IMG/VR virus record: IMGVR_UViG_3300021368_001032
Coordinates: 1 to 44,605 of that record
Origin: a virus
Direction: 5' to 3' (one strand)
Length of the DNA stretch: 44,605 nt
A program made the position numbers and the translations under genes. Shown piece after piece: positions 28,698 through 35,498 of this stretch; position 1 is the first letter of the stretch, and every line of letters begins with the position of its first letter. The notes beneath the pieces are model-generated. The model was not told the DNA's origin. It worked only from the letters and a program-made list of their open reading frames with translations, and searched no databases.

Positions 28698-29204
28698 TTA
28701 ATTCCATTCTCCAAGTATTCGATCCCATGGATTACACATAACAGAATGTCTGTATCCAGTGTAAGGTTCAACATAATGTTCGAGACCGGGACCAAACATG
28801 ACCAATCTATTTTCAATAGGAGTTACATATTCTTTAATTCCTAATTTGGCATCTCTCATCAAAAGTCTTCCGCCAACTACATCTTCTACTTTGAGATAGT
28901 ATATAGTTGATAATAATGGATAAACATTTTCTATTCTCAAACTATTGAATAGAACTTCATCTTTATCACGATGCCATCCCGCTGGTCTGGTACAGTTTTG
29001 TTCCCATACCTCATAATACTTTGCAGCACTAAGATTTATATAATCGTTAGCATGTTTAAGAATCGGATGAATTGCACTTATATAATCATACCGATACTGG
29101 TCATTTGATGAAAACTCATTTTCATCAACAAACTTTTTTAATGCCTTAATTTCATCTTTTGTTAGGGCATTATCAACAATTTTATGAGGAATTTTAAAAT
29201 TCAT
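28698..29204 (-). CDS. 2-oxoglutarate/Fe(II) oxygenase (168 aa)
   Basis: The iron motif is AGWHRDKDEV (H78-x-D80). The distal His is in GYRHSVMCNPW (H153), and a strand VGGRLLMRD lies between. This is a complete minimal 2OG-Fe(II) dioxygenase fold of prolyl-hydroxylase type. The substrate is unknown; cyanophages often carry several such genes. It starts 14 nt after tRNA-Leu in a gene run driven by the promoter at about 29.9 kb. About 100 nt follow before the tRNA-Thr promoter, with no gene I trust. Confidence 0.9.
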   Translation of the reverse strand: MNFKIPHKIVDNALTKDEIKALKKFVDENEFSSNDQYRYDYISAIHPILKHANDYINLSAAKYYEVWEQNCTRPAGWHRDKDEVLFNSLRIENVYPLLSTIYYLKVEDVVGGRLLMRDAKLGIKEYVTPIENRLVMFGPGLEHYVEPYTGYRHSVMCNPWDRILGEWN

Positions 29205-29218
29205 TTGTAAAAGTGCAA

Positions 29219-29303
29219 TAGGAGTGGGGGGACTTGAACCCCCACGAGATTAATTCTCAACAGATTTTAAGTCTGGTGCGTCTACCGATTCCGCCACACT
29301 CCC
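29219..29303 (-). tRNA. trnL: tRNA-Leu(UAA)
   Basis: An 85-nt class II tRNA is present: acceptor GGGAGTG/CACTCCT, long variable arm TTGAGAATTAATCTCG, anticodon stem CCAGA/TCTGT with loop CTTAAAA (anticodon TAA), and T-arm GGGGGTTCAAGTCCCCC. Its first 54 nt overlap the 3' end of the 67-aa frame upstream. Confidence 0.9.
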
Positions 29304-29450
29304 ATCATAAGTTGGAGGATGAAAATTACAATATTCATTGAAAGTGATCTTCATTTCCTTATGCGAAAGACCACAATGTGCCGCTGCTTTAGGTAGATTC
29401 CATTTTGATGCCCAAAGCATCTCCATCGATTCGCGTGTTTCTGGTCTCAT
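29250..29450 (-). CDS. hypothetical protein whose end overlaps tRNA-Leu (66 aa)
   Basis: I start it at MRPETRESMEMLWASKWNLP (ATG 29450); a TTG one codon earlier is also possible. Residues about 13-45 (LWASKWNLPKAAAHCGLSHK) resemble a helix-turn-helix-like block seen in small cyanophage proteins, which may bind DNA. The tail DGSVAESVDAPDLKSVEN is read from the tRNA-Leu gene, so a shorter protein is biologically more likely, but no earlier stop exists in this frame. It overlaps the 93-aa gene by 62 nt. Confidence 0.5.
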   Translation of the reverse strand: MRPETRESMEMLWASKWNLPKAAAHCGLSHKEMKITFNEYCNFHPPTYDGSVAESVDAPDLKSVEN

Positions 29451-29670
29451 CAATTTCGTCCATTACTTGAGTGAATTCTTTTCTAAATTCTTCCACCTGT
29501 TGTTGAATATCTTCAGGAACAGGAGGAATTTCGTTAACAGGAACCAGCATAACAGACTTTCCATCTTCTCGGGTAATTTTCCAACACACATGTTGTGTAT
29601 CGGTTAAATCAACCATAAATTCAAGATACTGTTCTGCTTGTTCTACAGTGACTCCAATAGGTCCAATCAT
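29389..29670 (-). CDS. hypothetical protein (93 aa)
   Basis: It starts at MIGPIGVTVEQAEQYLEFMV (ATG 29670); the codons before this belong to the 65-aa gene. It is mixed alpha/beta with EDGKSVMLVPVNEIPPVPED and a charged helical end (VEEFRKEFTQVMDEIDE). It is likely a small cytoplasmic protein of the accessory cassette. No family was recognised. Confidence 0.6.
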   Translation of the reverse strand: MIGPIGVTVEQAEQYLEFMVDLTDTQHVCWKITREDGKSVMLVPVNEIPPVPEDIQQQVEEFRKEFTQVMDEIDETRNTRIDGDALGIKMEST

Positions 29671-29864
29671 TTTACAGCAAAGCAATAGGTAATCATGTCA
29701 TCATCAAGAATTTCATGAAGTTCAGAGATAGTTTCGGAGAAACCTTCTGTTCCTTCAGAATCAAACTTCCACTCTACAGTCTTCTCGTAACCTTCGTCAT
29801 CTACAATCTGCATAGACCGTCTTGAAAAATTAACGAACACATGAGCGAGAGTAGTGTTGGACAT
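29667..29864 (-). CDS. hypothetical protein (65 aa), first gene of the cassette
   Basis: It begins MSNTTLAHVFVNFSRRSMQI, is beta-rich at first and acidic later (SETISELHEILDDDMITY), and ends CFAVK. The ATG follows CCCCTCTA, which is part of a leader hairpin, and the TAA overlaps the next start. The promoter at 29892-29933 lies 28 nt upstream. No family was recognised. Confidence 0.65.
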   Translation of the reverse strand: MSNTTLAHVFVNFSRRSMQIVDDEGYEKTVEWKFDSEGTEGFSETISELHEILDDDMITYCFAVK

Positions 29865-29892
29865 TAGAGGGGTTCGCTTGAGTACCCTCTAA
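29864..29892 (-). promoter_or_regulatory. leader stem-loop covering the start of the 65-aa gene
   Basis: TTAGAGGG (29864-29871) and CCCTCTAA (29885-29892) form an 8-bp stem with a 13-nt loop. On the minus strand it begins at the predicted transcription start and its 3' arm touches the ATG. It could limit ribosome access, or be an operator. Confidence 0.5.
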
Positions 29893-29933
29893 TTATAGCA
29901 GACCTCAGGGGCAGCGTCAACCCGAGTGTGACA
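29892..29933 (-). promoter_or_regulatory. sigma-70 promoter of the second accessory cassette, with TGTCACA box
   Basis: Minus strand: TGTCACA (29927-29933), 6 nt, TTGACG (29915-29920), 17 nt, extended -10 TGC-TATAAT (29892-29897). The -35 contains the TGA stop of the gp5-like gene (29917-29919). Confidence 0.75.
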
Positions 29934-32295
29934 CTACTGAACTGTCCCCGATCCTTACATTATATAGACCTCTTGTTATCGTTTCATTATACGCTGCATT
30001 CGCATCCGTAGGAGCAATTCTATAGTCCTGAGCATTCGTAGGATTGATGTATGTTTCACTTCCACCAACAATAACTGTTCTAATACCAGTATTTAACTTG
30101 GTAACGGCAGAATTTTCGACATTAATTAATTGAAGTAAGTGTGGAGTAGAAACTATCATGGAATTTTCAGAAGAATTGATCATTTCAATTGCACTATTCG
30201 TTTGTTGTTGACAAGAATTTTCATATAGATTGCCCGTAATTCTGGTAGTAATAGAAGACATCTGCAATTCACTTGCTTGGAGTTCAAACTTTGCTCCAAC
30301 AACATTCATATCAAGGTCAGAACCAAACTTAATCGCGTGTTTTTGAACCTCTGTCATGCCATCAGAAAGCATTGGTGCTCCCTCTGCACTGAAATAGAAT
30401 CCTCCACCGACTTCAATATGACAATTACCAGTAATTTTTAAATGATAGTCACCATCAACTGTCAAGGCATAACTCTTTTCGACTAACTTACAGTCATCAC
30501 CATGCACTTCTTGAGTAAGATTGCCTGCATATGAGATATGATCAGCAATTAATGCCCCAGTGTCTCCTTTACCATTAGTAGATGTATTGATATGTTCTCT
30601 AACCTTTGCTTCAATTAACTCAGCATCAGCGTCTGGGTAATCTCTTCTAACAGCATCTCTAGCGATCTTCTCAGCATAATATGCATTGTTATAAAGAACT
30701 GAGGTATATGTTGTGCCGTTTGATTTCTTATGAACCTGCCCTTGCCTACCAGGGTTTCCTAACCATAAATCATATGCCCCATTAGGATAATTCTTAGATG
30801 ATGATACATTCTGATCAGCATCATTAAAGATAGCACTAAACAAATCACTACTGTCTGCACCTAAGTTCTTACCCTTCAATACTTCAACCGATTTCAGTTG
30901 CTCATCAGAAGTAATCATACCGAACAATGGCCACCATCCATACACTTTACTAGATCCATAAGAAGTTCTAGAACAATTTGCACCAGCAGATGTAATAAAG
31001 ATCTTCATCAATCCAGTGAGATTTGTTTTTCCAATCTCAGTTAAATTATTAGCACTACAAAAGATGGCGTTCTCTTTTTCCCAAGCATCAATGGTGTGCA
31101 TGGCATCTGTGTTATCAGATAACAATTCTTTAATAGTATCGATAGTGCCACTAGTATCCGACAAAACATTTTCCACTGTAGAAATGATTGTGCTAACAAC
31201 TTTATCAACAGTCTTTACAATCATTTCTGACTTAGGAGTGGCAGACTCTAAGTAGGAATCGATTGCATCAATGACCGGTTTAGTCGCAGTTGTCACATAA
31301 GAACTAATCATAGCATCTTGAGTGCATGACTTTGACAAAATTGTAGTGACAGCAGTCTGAACTAAATTATAGATTGCAAACGGAGTACCATCAGCAGAAA
31401 CAATAAGAGTAGAAGTTTTTAGTTCTTGTGCAAGATTGACAAGAGATTCTCTAATTGCAGAGATAATCTGAGCATAGATAGATCCCAAATAATTTTCAAC
31501 TCTTCTCGTTAACTGTGCCTTAGTTACTAATTTGCCATTGATGAGATCGATATAGTTCTTATCATCATTGATTACAAGTGTTCCAATCATATTAGAAACA
31601 TCTTCTAGTAAATATGCCAACTTATACTCTAAAGTCTTCCAGGGTCCACCAACACCATTAGCAGCAGGTATTGGTTTGCTAGCATCAATTGGTTTAATAG
31701 AGTTGGAAGAACTTCCTGGGATTCCTGCATGGGATCCAATATTTTTAGACGATCCAGTACCACCTACAGTTGTTGCTGTCTGACCAGGATAAGCAACAAT
31801 ATTTGAATTAGTTTGTCTGTTGCTGACTGGAGTAACTACATTTTTTTCTGCGGGATGAATAGCAGAGTGATTGACAGCATTACCAGATGCAATTGTCTGT
31901 TCCGAAAAAGAAAATAATCTTGTGTTAGTAGTTCTCTCAGACTTTTGCACTCTCATGACACCCATGACACATGGCATCTGAGCATATTCACCATCTAGAA
32001 AGAATCCTAAAACAACTGCACCAGGTTGCAACTGACCGCAACTTTCTCCCTGACCATCATTACCTGCCTGAGAAGTATGCTGCAACACTGTTGCCCAAGG
32101 AAGAAACTTGGTGGGAAGATTATCAGTAGTTCCTGCTGTAAAATTAGTATAGTAACCAAGAATACGCACTTTGACCCTACCTAATTCCAGAGGGTCTTCG
32201 TTGTCTTCAACTTCACCAACCCACCAGAAGAATCCATCTTTTCCTACATACCCTCTTGTTCTTTCACCCAGTATATTGTCAACATTAAGTGCCAT
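29917..32295 (-). CDS. gp5: baseplate spike/hub protein, gp5-like without lysozyme domain (792 aa)
   Basis: The N-terminal OB-fold of T4 gp5-like proteins is clear: FFWWVGEVEDNEDPLELGRV, then KVRILGYYTNF and VLGFFLDGEYAQMPCVMGVM. The C-terminal part (LKITGNCHIEVGGGFYFSAE, then FELQASELQMSSITTRITGN) is a triple-beta-helix needle. Between them, T4 has a lysozyme; here there is a long helical region with no lysozyme motif. The protein should form the membrane-puncturing tip below the tail tube. It ends in a promoter for the next cassette and begins after a late octamer. Hydrolysis may be supplied by the two-hydrolase tail protein at 41.7-44.6 kb. Confidence 0.85.
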   Translation of the reverse strand: MALNVDNILGERTRGYVGKDGFFWWVGEVEDNEDPLELGRVKVRILGYYTNFTAGTTDNLPTKFLPWATVLQHTSQAGNDGQGESCGQLQPGAVVLGFFLDGEYAQMPCVMGVMRVQKSERTTNTRLFSFSEQTIASGNAVNHSAIHPAEKNVVTPVSNRQTNSNIVAYPGQTATTVGGTGSSKNIGSHAGIPGSSSNSIKPIDASKPIPAANGVGGPWKTLEYKLAYLLEDVSNMIGTLVINDDKNYIDLINGKLVTKAQLTRRVENYLGSIYAQIISAIRESLVNLAQELKTSTLIVSADGTPFAIYNLVQTAVTTILSKSCTQDAMISSYVTTATKPVIDAIDSYLESATPKSEMIVKTVDKVVSTIISTVENVLSDTSGTIDTIKELLSDNTDAMHTIDAWEKENAIFCSANNLTEIGKTNLTGLMKIFITSAGANCSRTSYGSSKVYGWWPLFGMITSDEQLKSVEVLKGKNLGADSSDLFSAIFNDADQNVSSSKNYPNGAYDLWLGNPGRQGQVHKKSNGTTYTSVLYNNAYYAEKIARDAVRRDYPDADAELIEAKVREHINTSTNGKGDTGALIADHISYAGNLTQEVHGDDCKLVEKSYALTVDGDYHLKITGNCHIEVGGGFYFSAEGAPMLSDGMTEVQKHAIKFGSDLDMNVVGAKFELQASELQMSSITTRITGNLYENSCQQQTNSAIEMINSSENSMIVSTPHLLQLINVENSAVTKLNTGIRTVIVGGSETYINPTNAQDYRIAPTDANAAYNETITRGLYNVRIGDSSVVSHSG

Positions 32296-32316
32296 TTAAT
32301 TCCGGTAGTTTTTTAG

Positions 32317-32324
32317 TATTTATT
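32317..32324 (-). promoter_or_regulatory. late promoter AATAAATA of the gp5-like gene
   Basis: The minus-strand octamer is 21 nt upstream of ATG 32295. Its central TAA is the stop codon of the metallopeptidase gene (32320-32322). Confidence 0.65.
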
Positions 32325-33006
32325 CGGGCTTAATGTAATTATTCTCTTCTAACCATTTACGAGTCAATGGTGTAGGTTCGTAATCAGACCACATAGTACC
32401 ATTAGCACAAGATTCAAGTGCTTCCTGTGTCATTCTCTCAGTTTTGCCTGCCCATGTTGCTTCTGCTTCCCATGGTTGGGCATATTCTGGATAGGTACGC
32501 TTCACCATCTCCCTCCACAACATAGGCACATCTTCCTCTGGCATGATAATAGCAATCATGTTGTTCTTGATTGTACCTGCCATACAATCTTGAGCAGCGT
32601 GCCAACCTTCATGACGCATTACACTCATAAGTGCAGAAGGACGATTCATATATCTCTTATTGAGATAGAAATTATTGCTTACAGTGTGATAAACACCGCG
32701 ATGACCAGGAGGGAAATATCTTTCATCTGCAAGAAATACTTTACTGCCAATCTGATTCAATGTCATCAGTAACAGATTAAATTCAATGGCTACTGAAGTG
32801 AATTCTTGGGTATTAGGATATTGTGAAGAAATATCTAAAAGAGAAAATACTTCTTCTACATCATTAGTACATTCTCGAAGGAGCATACACCCCATTGAAT
32901 CATAAGAGTTATATCCTTGAGTGATCTTTTCTTCTCCTGCCTTCACACTCATACCGTGCGTCATGGCAAACATCAATCCTGCCAAGATGGCATTACGCAT
33001 TTTCAT
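32320..33006 (-). CDS. secreted zinc-metallopeptidase candidate, HExxH (228 aa)
   Basis: The N-terminus MKMRNAILAGLMFAMTHGMS followed by VKAG is a plausible signal peptide (cleavage after A23). The centre carries MRHEGWHAAQDC with the zincin motif H132-E133-x-x-H136. Two Glu residues in PWEAEATWAG (E180, E182) are candidates for the third zinc ligand. It would act in the periplasm or outside the cell. In a lytic cyanophage this may mean lysis, envelope or thylakoid damage, or superinfection defence; all are guesses. It overlaps the 55-aa gene and lies in the cpeT-like cassette. Confidence 0.7.
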   Translation of the reverse strand: MKMRNAILAGLMFAMTHGMSVKAGEEKITQGYNSYDSMGCMLLRECTNDVEEVFSLLDISSQYPNTQEFTSVAIEFNLLLMTLNQIGSKVFLADERYFPPGHRGVYHTVSNNFYLNKRYMNRPSALMSVMRHEGWHAAQDCMAGTIKNNMIAIIMPEEDVPMLWREMVKRTYPEYAQPWEAEATWAGKTERMTQEALESCANGTMWSDYEPTPLTRKWLEENNYIKPE

Positions 33007-33160
33007 CAGAGTCTCCTTCGAGGTAATCGAAAACCATATTATGTAGTTCCCAATATCGTAAATACCAATCAGGTATCAAACCATAATGAGGAAGTGTATG
33101 ATAATCGGAATAGTTGTTATATAAGAGATCGATAATCTCTTCTTTAGTAGGTTTTGTCAT
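32993..33160 (-). CDS. hypothetical acidic protein (55 aa)
   Basis: It starts at MTKPTKEEIIDLLYNNYSDY (ATG 33160). It is aromatic and acidic and ends FDYLEGDSDENA. Its TAA overlaps the first codons of the metallopeptidase gene by 14 nt. It is the first protein gene after the tRNA-Gly/tRNA-Val pair. No family was recognised. Confidence 0.6.
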   Translation of the reverse strand: MTKPTKEEIIDLLYNNYSDYHTLPHYGLIPDWYLRYWELHNMVFDYLEGDSDENA

Positions 33161-33175
33161 ATTGATAAACGACAA

Positions 33176-33247
33176 TGCTCGCTGACGGGATCGAACCGCC
33201 GACCGACTCGGTGTAAACGAGTAGCTCTACCTCTGAGCTAAGCGAGC
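33176..33247 (-). tRNA. trnV: tRNA-Val(UAC)
   Basis: The minus strand gives GCTCGCT/AGCGAGC acceptor, D-arm AGCTCAGAGGTAGAGCT, anticodon stem ACTCG/CGAGT with loop TTTACAC (anticodon TAC), and T-arm GGCGGTTCGATCCCGTC. It is 3 nt downstream of tRNA-Gly. Confidence 0.9.
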
Positions 33248-33250
33248 GAG

Positions 33251-33322
33251 AGCGGATAAGGGGACTTGAACCCCTGACATTCAGCTTGGAAGGCTGACGT
33301 TCTACCACTGAACTACATCCGC
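33251..33322 (-). tRNA. trnG: tRNA-Gly(UCC)
   Basis: Acceptor GCGGATG/TATCCGC (with one G-T pair), anticodon stem TCAGC/GCTGA with loop CTTCCAA (anticodon TCC), and T-arm AGGGGTTCAAGTCCCCT are visible on the minus strand. Its 5' end overlaps the last codons of the cpeT-like gene by 10 nt. Confidence 0.9.
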
Positions 33323-33768
33323 GTTCTAGTGAAGCGATACAGTTCTGTACTGCCCCATACTAGTTTATCATTCTGGTCATATCCTTGATCCATAGTATGT
33401 AATTTGTTTCCATACGCACGAATCACAGATACAACTCGATCTCCTCTATAACCTCGGCATTTTCCAGGATACATAAGTTCCCCAATCCATACCTTGTCTT
33501 CGAGTTTAAACATTATATCACAATCCGGATGAGGTGTCCAGTCTAAATGATGGTTGTGAACAATTGCTTCAGTCTCTGATATGTACTCAATGGTGTGCCT
33601 TTTCTTTCTATAAGGATCCTCAGGACCTATACACCTCTTAAAGTTCATAGATTCATATCCTCCTTCAACTTCCTTCCATATAATCTCTACAGAAGCAAAT
33701 GTATGAGGATTAGATTGTGCCTGGGATCGATTGGTCCACCTACCAATAAGATAGTCTTCAAGTCTCAT
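33313..33768 (-). CDS. cpeT: CpeT-type phycobilin lyase-like protein (151 aa)
   Basis: The family's N-terminal motif is LIGRWTNRSQAQSNP. Other hallmarks are YRKKRHTIEY, a conserved Cys in PHPDCDIMF, then PGKCRGYRGDRV. The closing MDQGYDQNDKLVWGSTELY matches the DRG...WGS signature of CpeT/CpcT. Cellular CpeT attaches phycoerythrobilin to phycoerythrin and is near 200 aa; the phage forms I recall are about this shorter size. It probably maintains or alters light-harvesting antenna pigments during infection. Its own sigma-70 promoter lies upstream. Its TAG stop lies inside tRNA-Gly. Confidence 0.85.
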   Translation of the reverse strand: MRLEDYLIGRWTNRSQAQSNPHTFASVEIIWKEVEGGYESMNFKRCIGPEDPYRKKRHTIEYISETEAIVHNHHLDWTPHPDCDIMFKLEDKVWIGELMYPGKCRGYRGDRVVSVIRAYGNKLHTMDQGYDQNDKLVWGSTELYRFTRTRM

Positions 33769-33806
33769 AATTAATCTCTAAGATTTTTCTGAACCCTTAC
33801 ATGGTT

Positions 33807-33835
33807 ATTCTATTCAAAATTGTAAGAGTTGTCAA
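33807..33835 (-). promoter_or_regulatory. sigma-70 promoter of the cpeT-like cassette
   Basis: Minus strand: TTGACA (33830-33835), 17 nt, TAGAAT (33807-33812), 38 nt before the cpeT-like start. It begins 1 nt after the stop of the 75-aa late gene. No TGGCACA box is seen. Confidence 0.7.
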
Positions 33836-33836
33836 G

Positions 33837-34064
33837 TCAGTCGTCGTAAACCAAGCATTCAGGTTCGCTAGGATTTTGATCACAGAACAATTCTAAGTAA
33901 CTGGGATCGTGATGATCGCCTGCTTCGATTTCTTTTTTATGATGCTCAACATACTCTTCCAAATCATGCAATTCGCCTTCAATATGACGACGCATTTGGG
34001 GGTTAGTTGTAGGGTCTTGAAGGATTTCTTTGTCTTTCTCGATATGCTGTTCGATACTGTCCAT
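33837..34064 (-). CDS. small acidic late protein (75 aa)
   Basis: I start it at MDSIEQHIEKDKEILQDPTT because GGAGGT lies 9 nt upstream of that ATG (34064); the longer frame would begin inside the promoter. It is a charged helical protein with a His/Glu-rich coil (ELHDLEEYVEHHKKEIEAGD) and an end with two Cys (LFCDQNPSEPECLVYDD). It is driven by a perfect late octamer, so it is made with virion proteins; function is unknown. Confidence 0.7.
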   Translation of the reverse strand: MDSIEQHIEKDKEILQDPTTNPQMRRHIEGELHDLEEYVEHHKKEIEAGDHHDPSYLELFCDQNPSEPECLVYDD

Positions 34065-34089
34065 TTTTTGTGTACCTCCGATGCGATAA

Positions 34090-34097
34090 TATTTATA
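34090..34097 (-). promoter_or_regulatory. late promoter TATAAATA
   Basis: A perfect T4-type octamer lies on the minus strand 25 nt upstream of ATG 34064. Its central TAA is the stop codon of the hub-like gene (34093-34095). Confidence 0.75.
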
Positions 34098-35469
34098 TTG
34101 GGAGAGAATCTCGACATACATCACAGATAGTAGTCATTTGATCTCCTGTGATATTGTGTGTGACAGAAGTAATTAAATACCTGCCAGAGTATCTAGGATC
34201 ATCATACCTCTTGCCAACACCTTCCTTTTTAATAGAAGGAATTCTAATCTTTACACCTCTCCCAGAATAAAGATCAAGGTTGCCCTTTACTCGCAATCTT
34301 CCTTGAATGTGTTTTAAACTACTTATCCTCACACTGCGATAAGTATCCATCAAAGAAACTTCTGCATAGTTTGGTCTATTTAAATCATTTTTAGTATCAT
34401 ATATTTTATTTGGCAACATATTGTACCTAACTCTTCTAGGAGTGTCAACATAATTTTTTATTGTACTATCAACTACACTGATAGGATTTCCTCCTTTATT
34501 CAAATCAAGATGTTCCATGTCAGACCACATGTCATTCAAATGATACTTGAATGCTTTTTCGGGCATATCCGAACTCAACCCAACTTGAGAAGAATTTAAT
34601 GATATTGGATCAAATCCAACAGAATACCCAGTAATATTACCATTTCGCATTCTTCTGAATAAGTTTCCTTCTTCTAAGATAGAAAATCCTTCTGCTCTAA
34701 ACACTTCAGAATCAATACCTTCAGATTCAGGGTTGAGTCCTACAGGTGATAAGGTATACTCATATAAAGCAGCAGTTCCTTTCTTAGGATCTGTTGGCAT
34801 ATCAATCTTTCTAGTTGCTTTAACACCTTCAATCATTTTGTCAATAGTATGAAAGTTGAATCCTAAAGCATTTTCATAAAAAACATATCCGCTTTGCAAC
34901 TTATTCTTTGCTGCCTTTTCATTCTTTCTGTATGATCGTTCTGCAAGATAACCAATTACATCAAGCGGTCTCCAATTAGGAACAGTTATACTATGCTTAT
35001 TGAGACTTTCTTCGATGAAAATATTTTTTTCACTGTTAAGATAATCTTTTCCCCTTACAATTGTTTTAACAATATTAGCAGCACTAGTGTCACCAAAGAT
35101 AACTTCAGTGTGTCCAAATATATTCTTAGATTCATTCCTTAAATATTCTTCACTATAACAAACGATAGTGTACATTTGAGATCCTTTTGAATCGGGAACC
35201 TTATTTACAACACCATTAGCTCTTACATATAATGTTCTATCACTTATAGGTGTAGATAATTCAATTTTATACAATTCCGTGCCGGTAAGAGTTTGGGCAA
35301 AATCTGCATAGTCATTTAAGGTCAGTCGAACTTCAATCGAAGGACTCGACATAGACTCAAAAATCTGAAGGTTTTCAACATAATCTTCGATGAATCTTTC
35401 TCCAAAGTCTCCAGCAACTTTTTGCCCACCTTTAATGATAGAAATTCTCTTACCAATAAAATATGTCAT
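34093..35469 (-). CDS. baseplate hub protein candidate, gp27-like (458 aa)
   Basis: It begins MTYFIGKRISIIKGGQKVAG. The N-terminal beta-rich part contains SIEVRLTLNDYADFAQTLTG. The C-terminus carries a late-control-D/gp27-type end: DLYSGRGVKIRIPSI, then RYSGRYLITSVTHNITGDQM and TICDVCRDSL. In T4, gp27 forms the torus on which the gp5 spike sits. Here the two genes are separated by the small late gene and the cpeT cassette. The assignment rests on the end motif and position; a plain baseplate structural protein is the alternative. Confidence 0.65.
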   Translation of the reverse strand: MTYFIGKRISIIKGGQKVAGDFGERFIEDYVENLQIFESMSSPSIEVRLTLNDYADFAQTLTGTELYKIELSTPISDRTLYVRANGVVNKVPDSKGSQMYTIVCYSEEYLRNESKNIFGHTEVIFGDTSAANIVKTIVRGKDYLNSEKNIFIEESLNKHSITVPNWRPLDVIGYLAERSYRKNEKAAKNKLQSGYVFYENALGFNFHTIDKMIEGVKATRKIDMPTDPKKGTAALYEYTLSPVGLNPESEGIDSEVFRAEGFSILEEGNLFRRMRNGNITGYSVGFDPISLNSSQVGLSSDMPEKAFKYHLNDMWSDMEHLDLNKGGNPISVVDSTIKNYVDTPRRVRYNMLPNKIYDTKNDLNRPNYAEVSLMDTYRSVRISSLKHIQGRLRVKGNLDLYSGRGVKIRIPSIKKEGVGKRYDDPRYSGRYLITSVTHNITGDQMTTICDVCRDSLPI

Positions 35470-35490
35470 TTGTGATACCTACCGTATTAG

Positions 35491-35498
35491 TATTTAAG
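35491..35498 (-). promoter_or_regulatory. late promoter CTTAAATA of the hub-like gene
   Basis: The minus-strand octamer lies 21 nt upstream of ATG 35469. Its central TAA is the stop of the 2059-aa gene (35494-35496). Confidence 0.65.

Noticed and set aside
28626-28700. 24-codon frame (MVSYFHLKSKWCGW...) overlapping the 2OG oxygenase stop
   Set aside because: It has a TAATG overlap but odd composition, no ribosome-binding site and no support beyond length.
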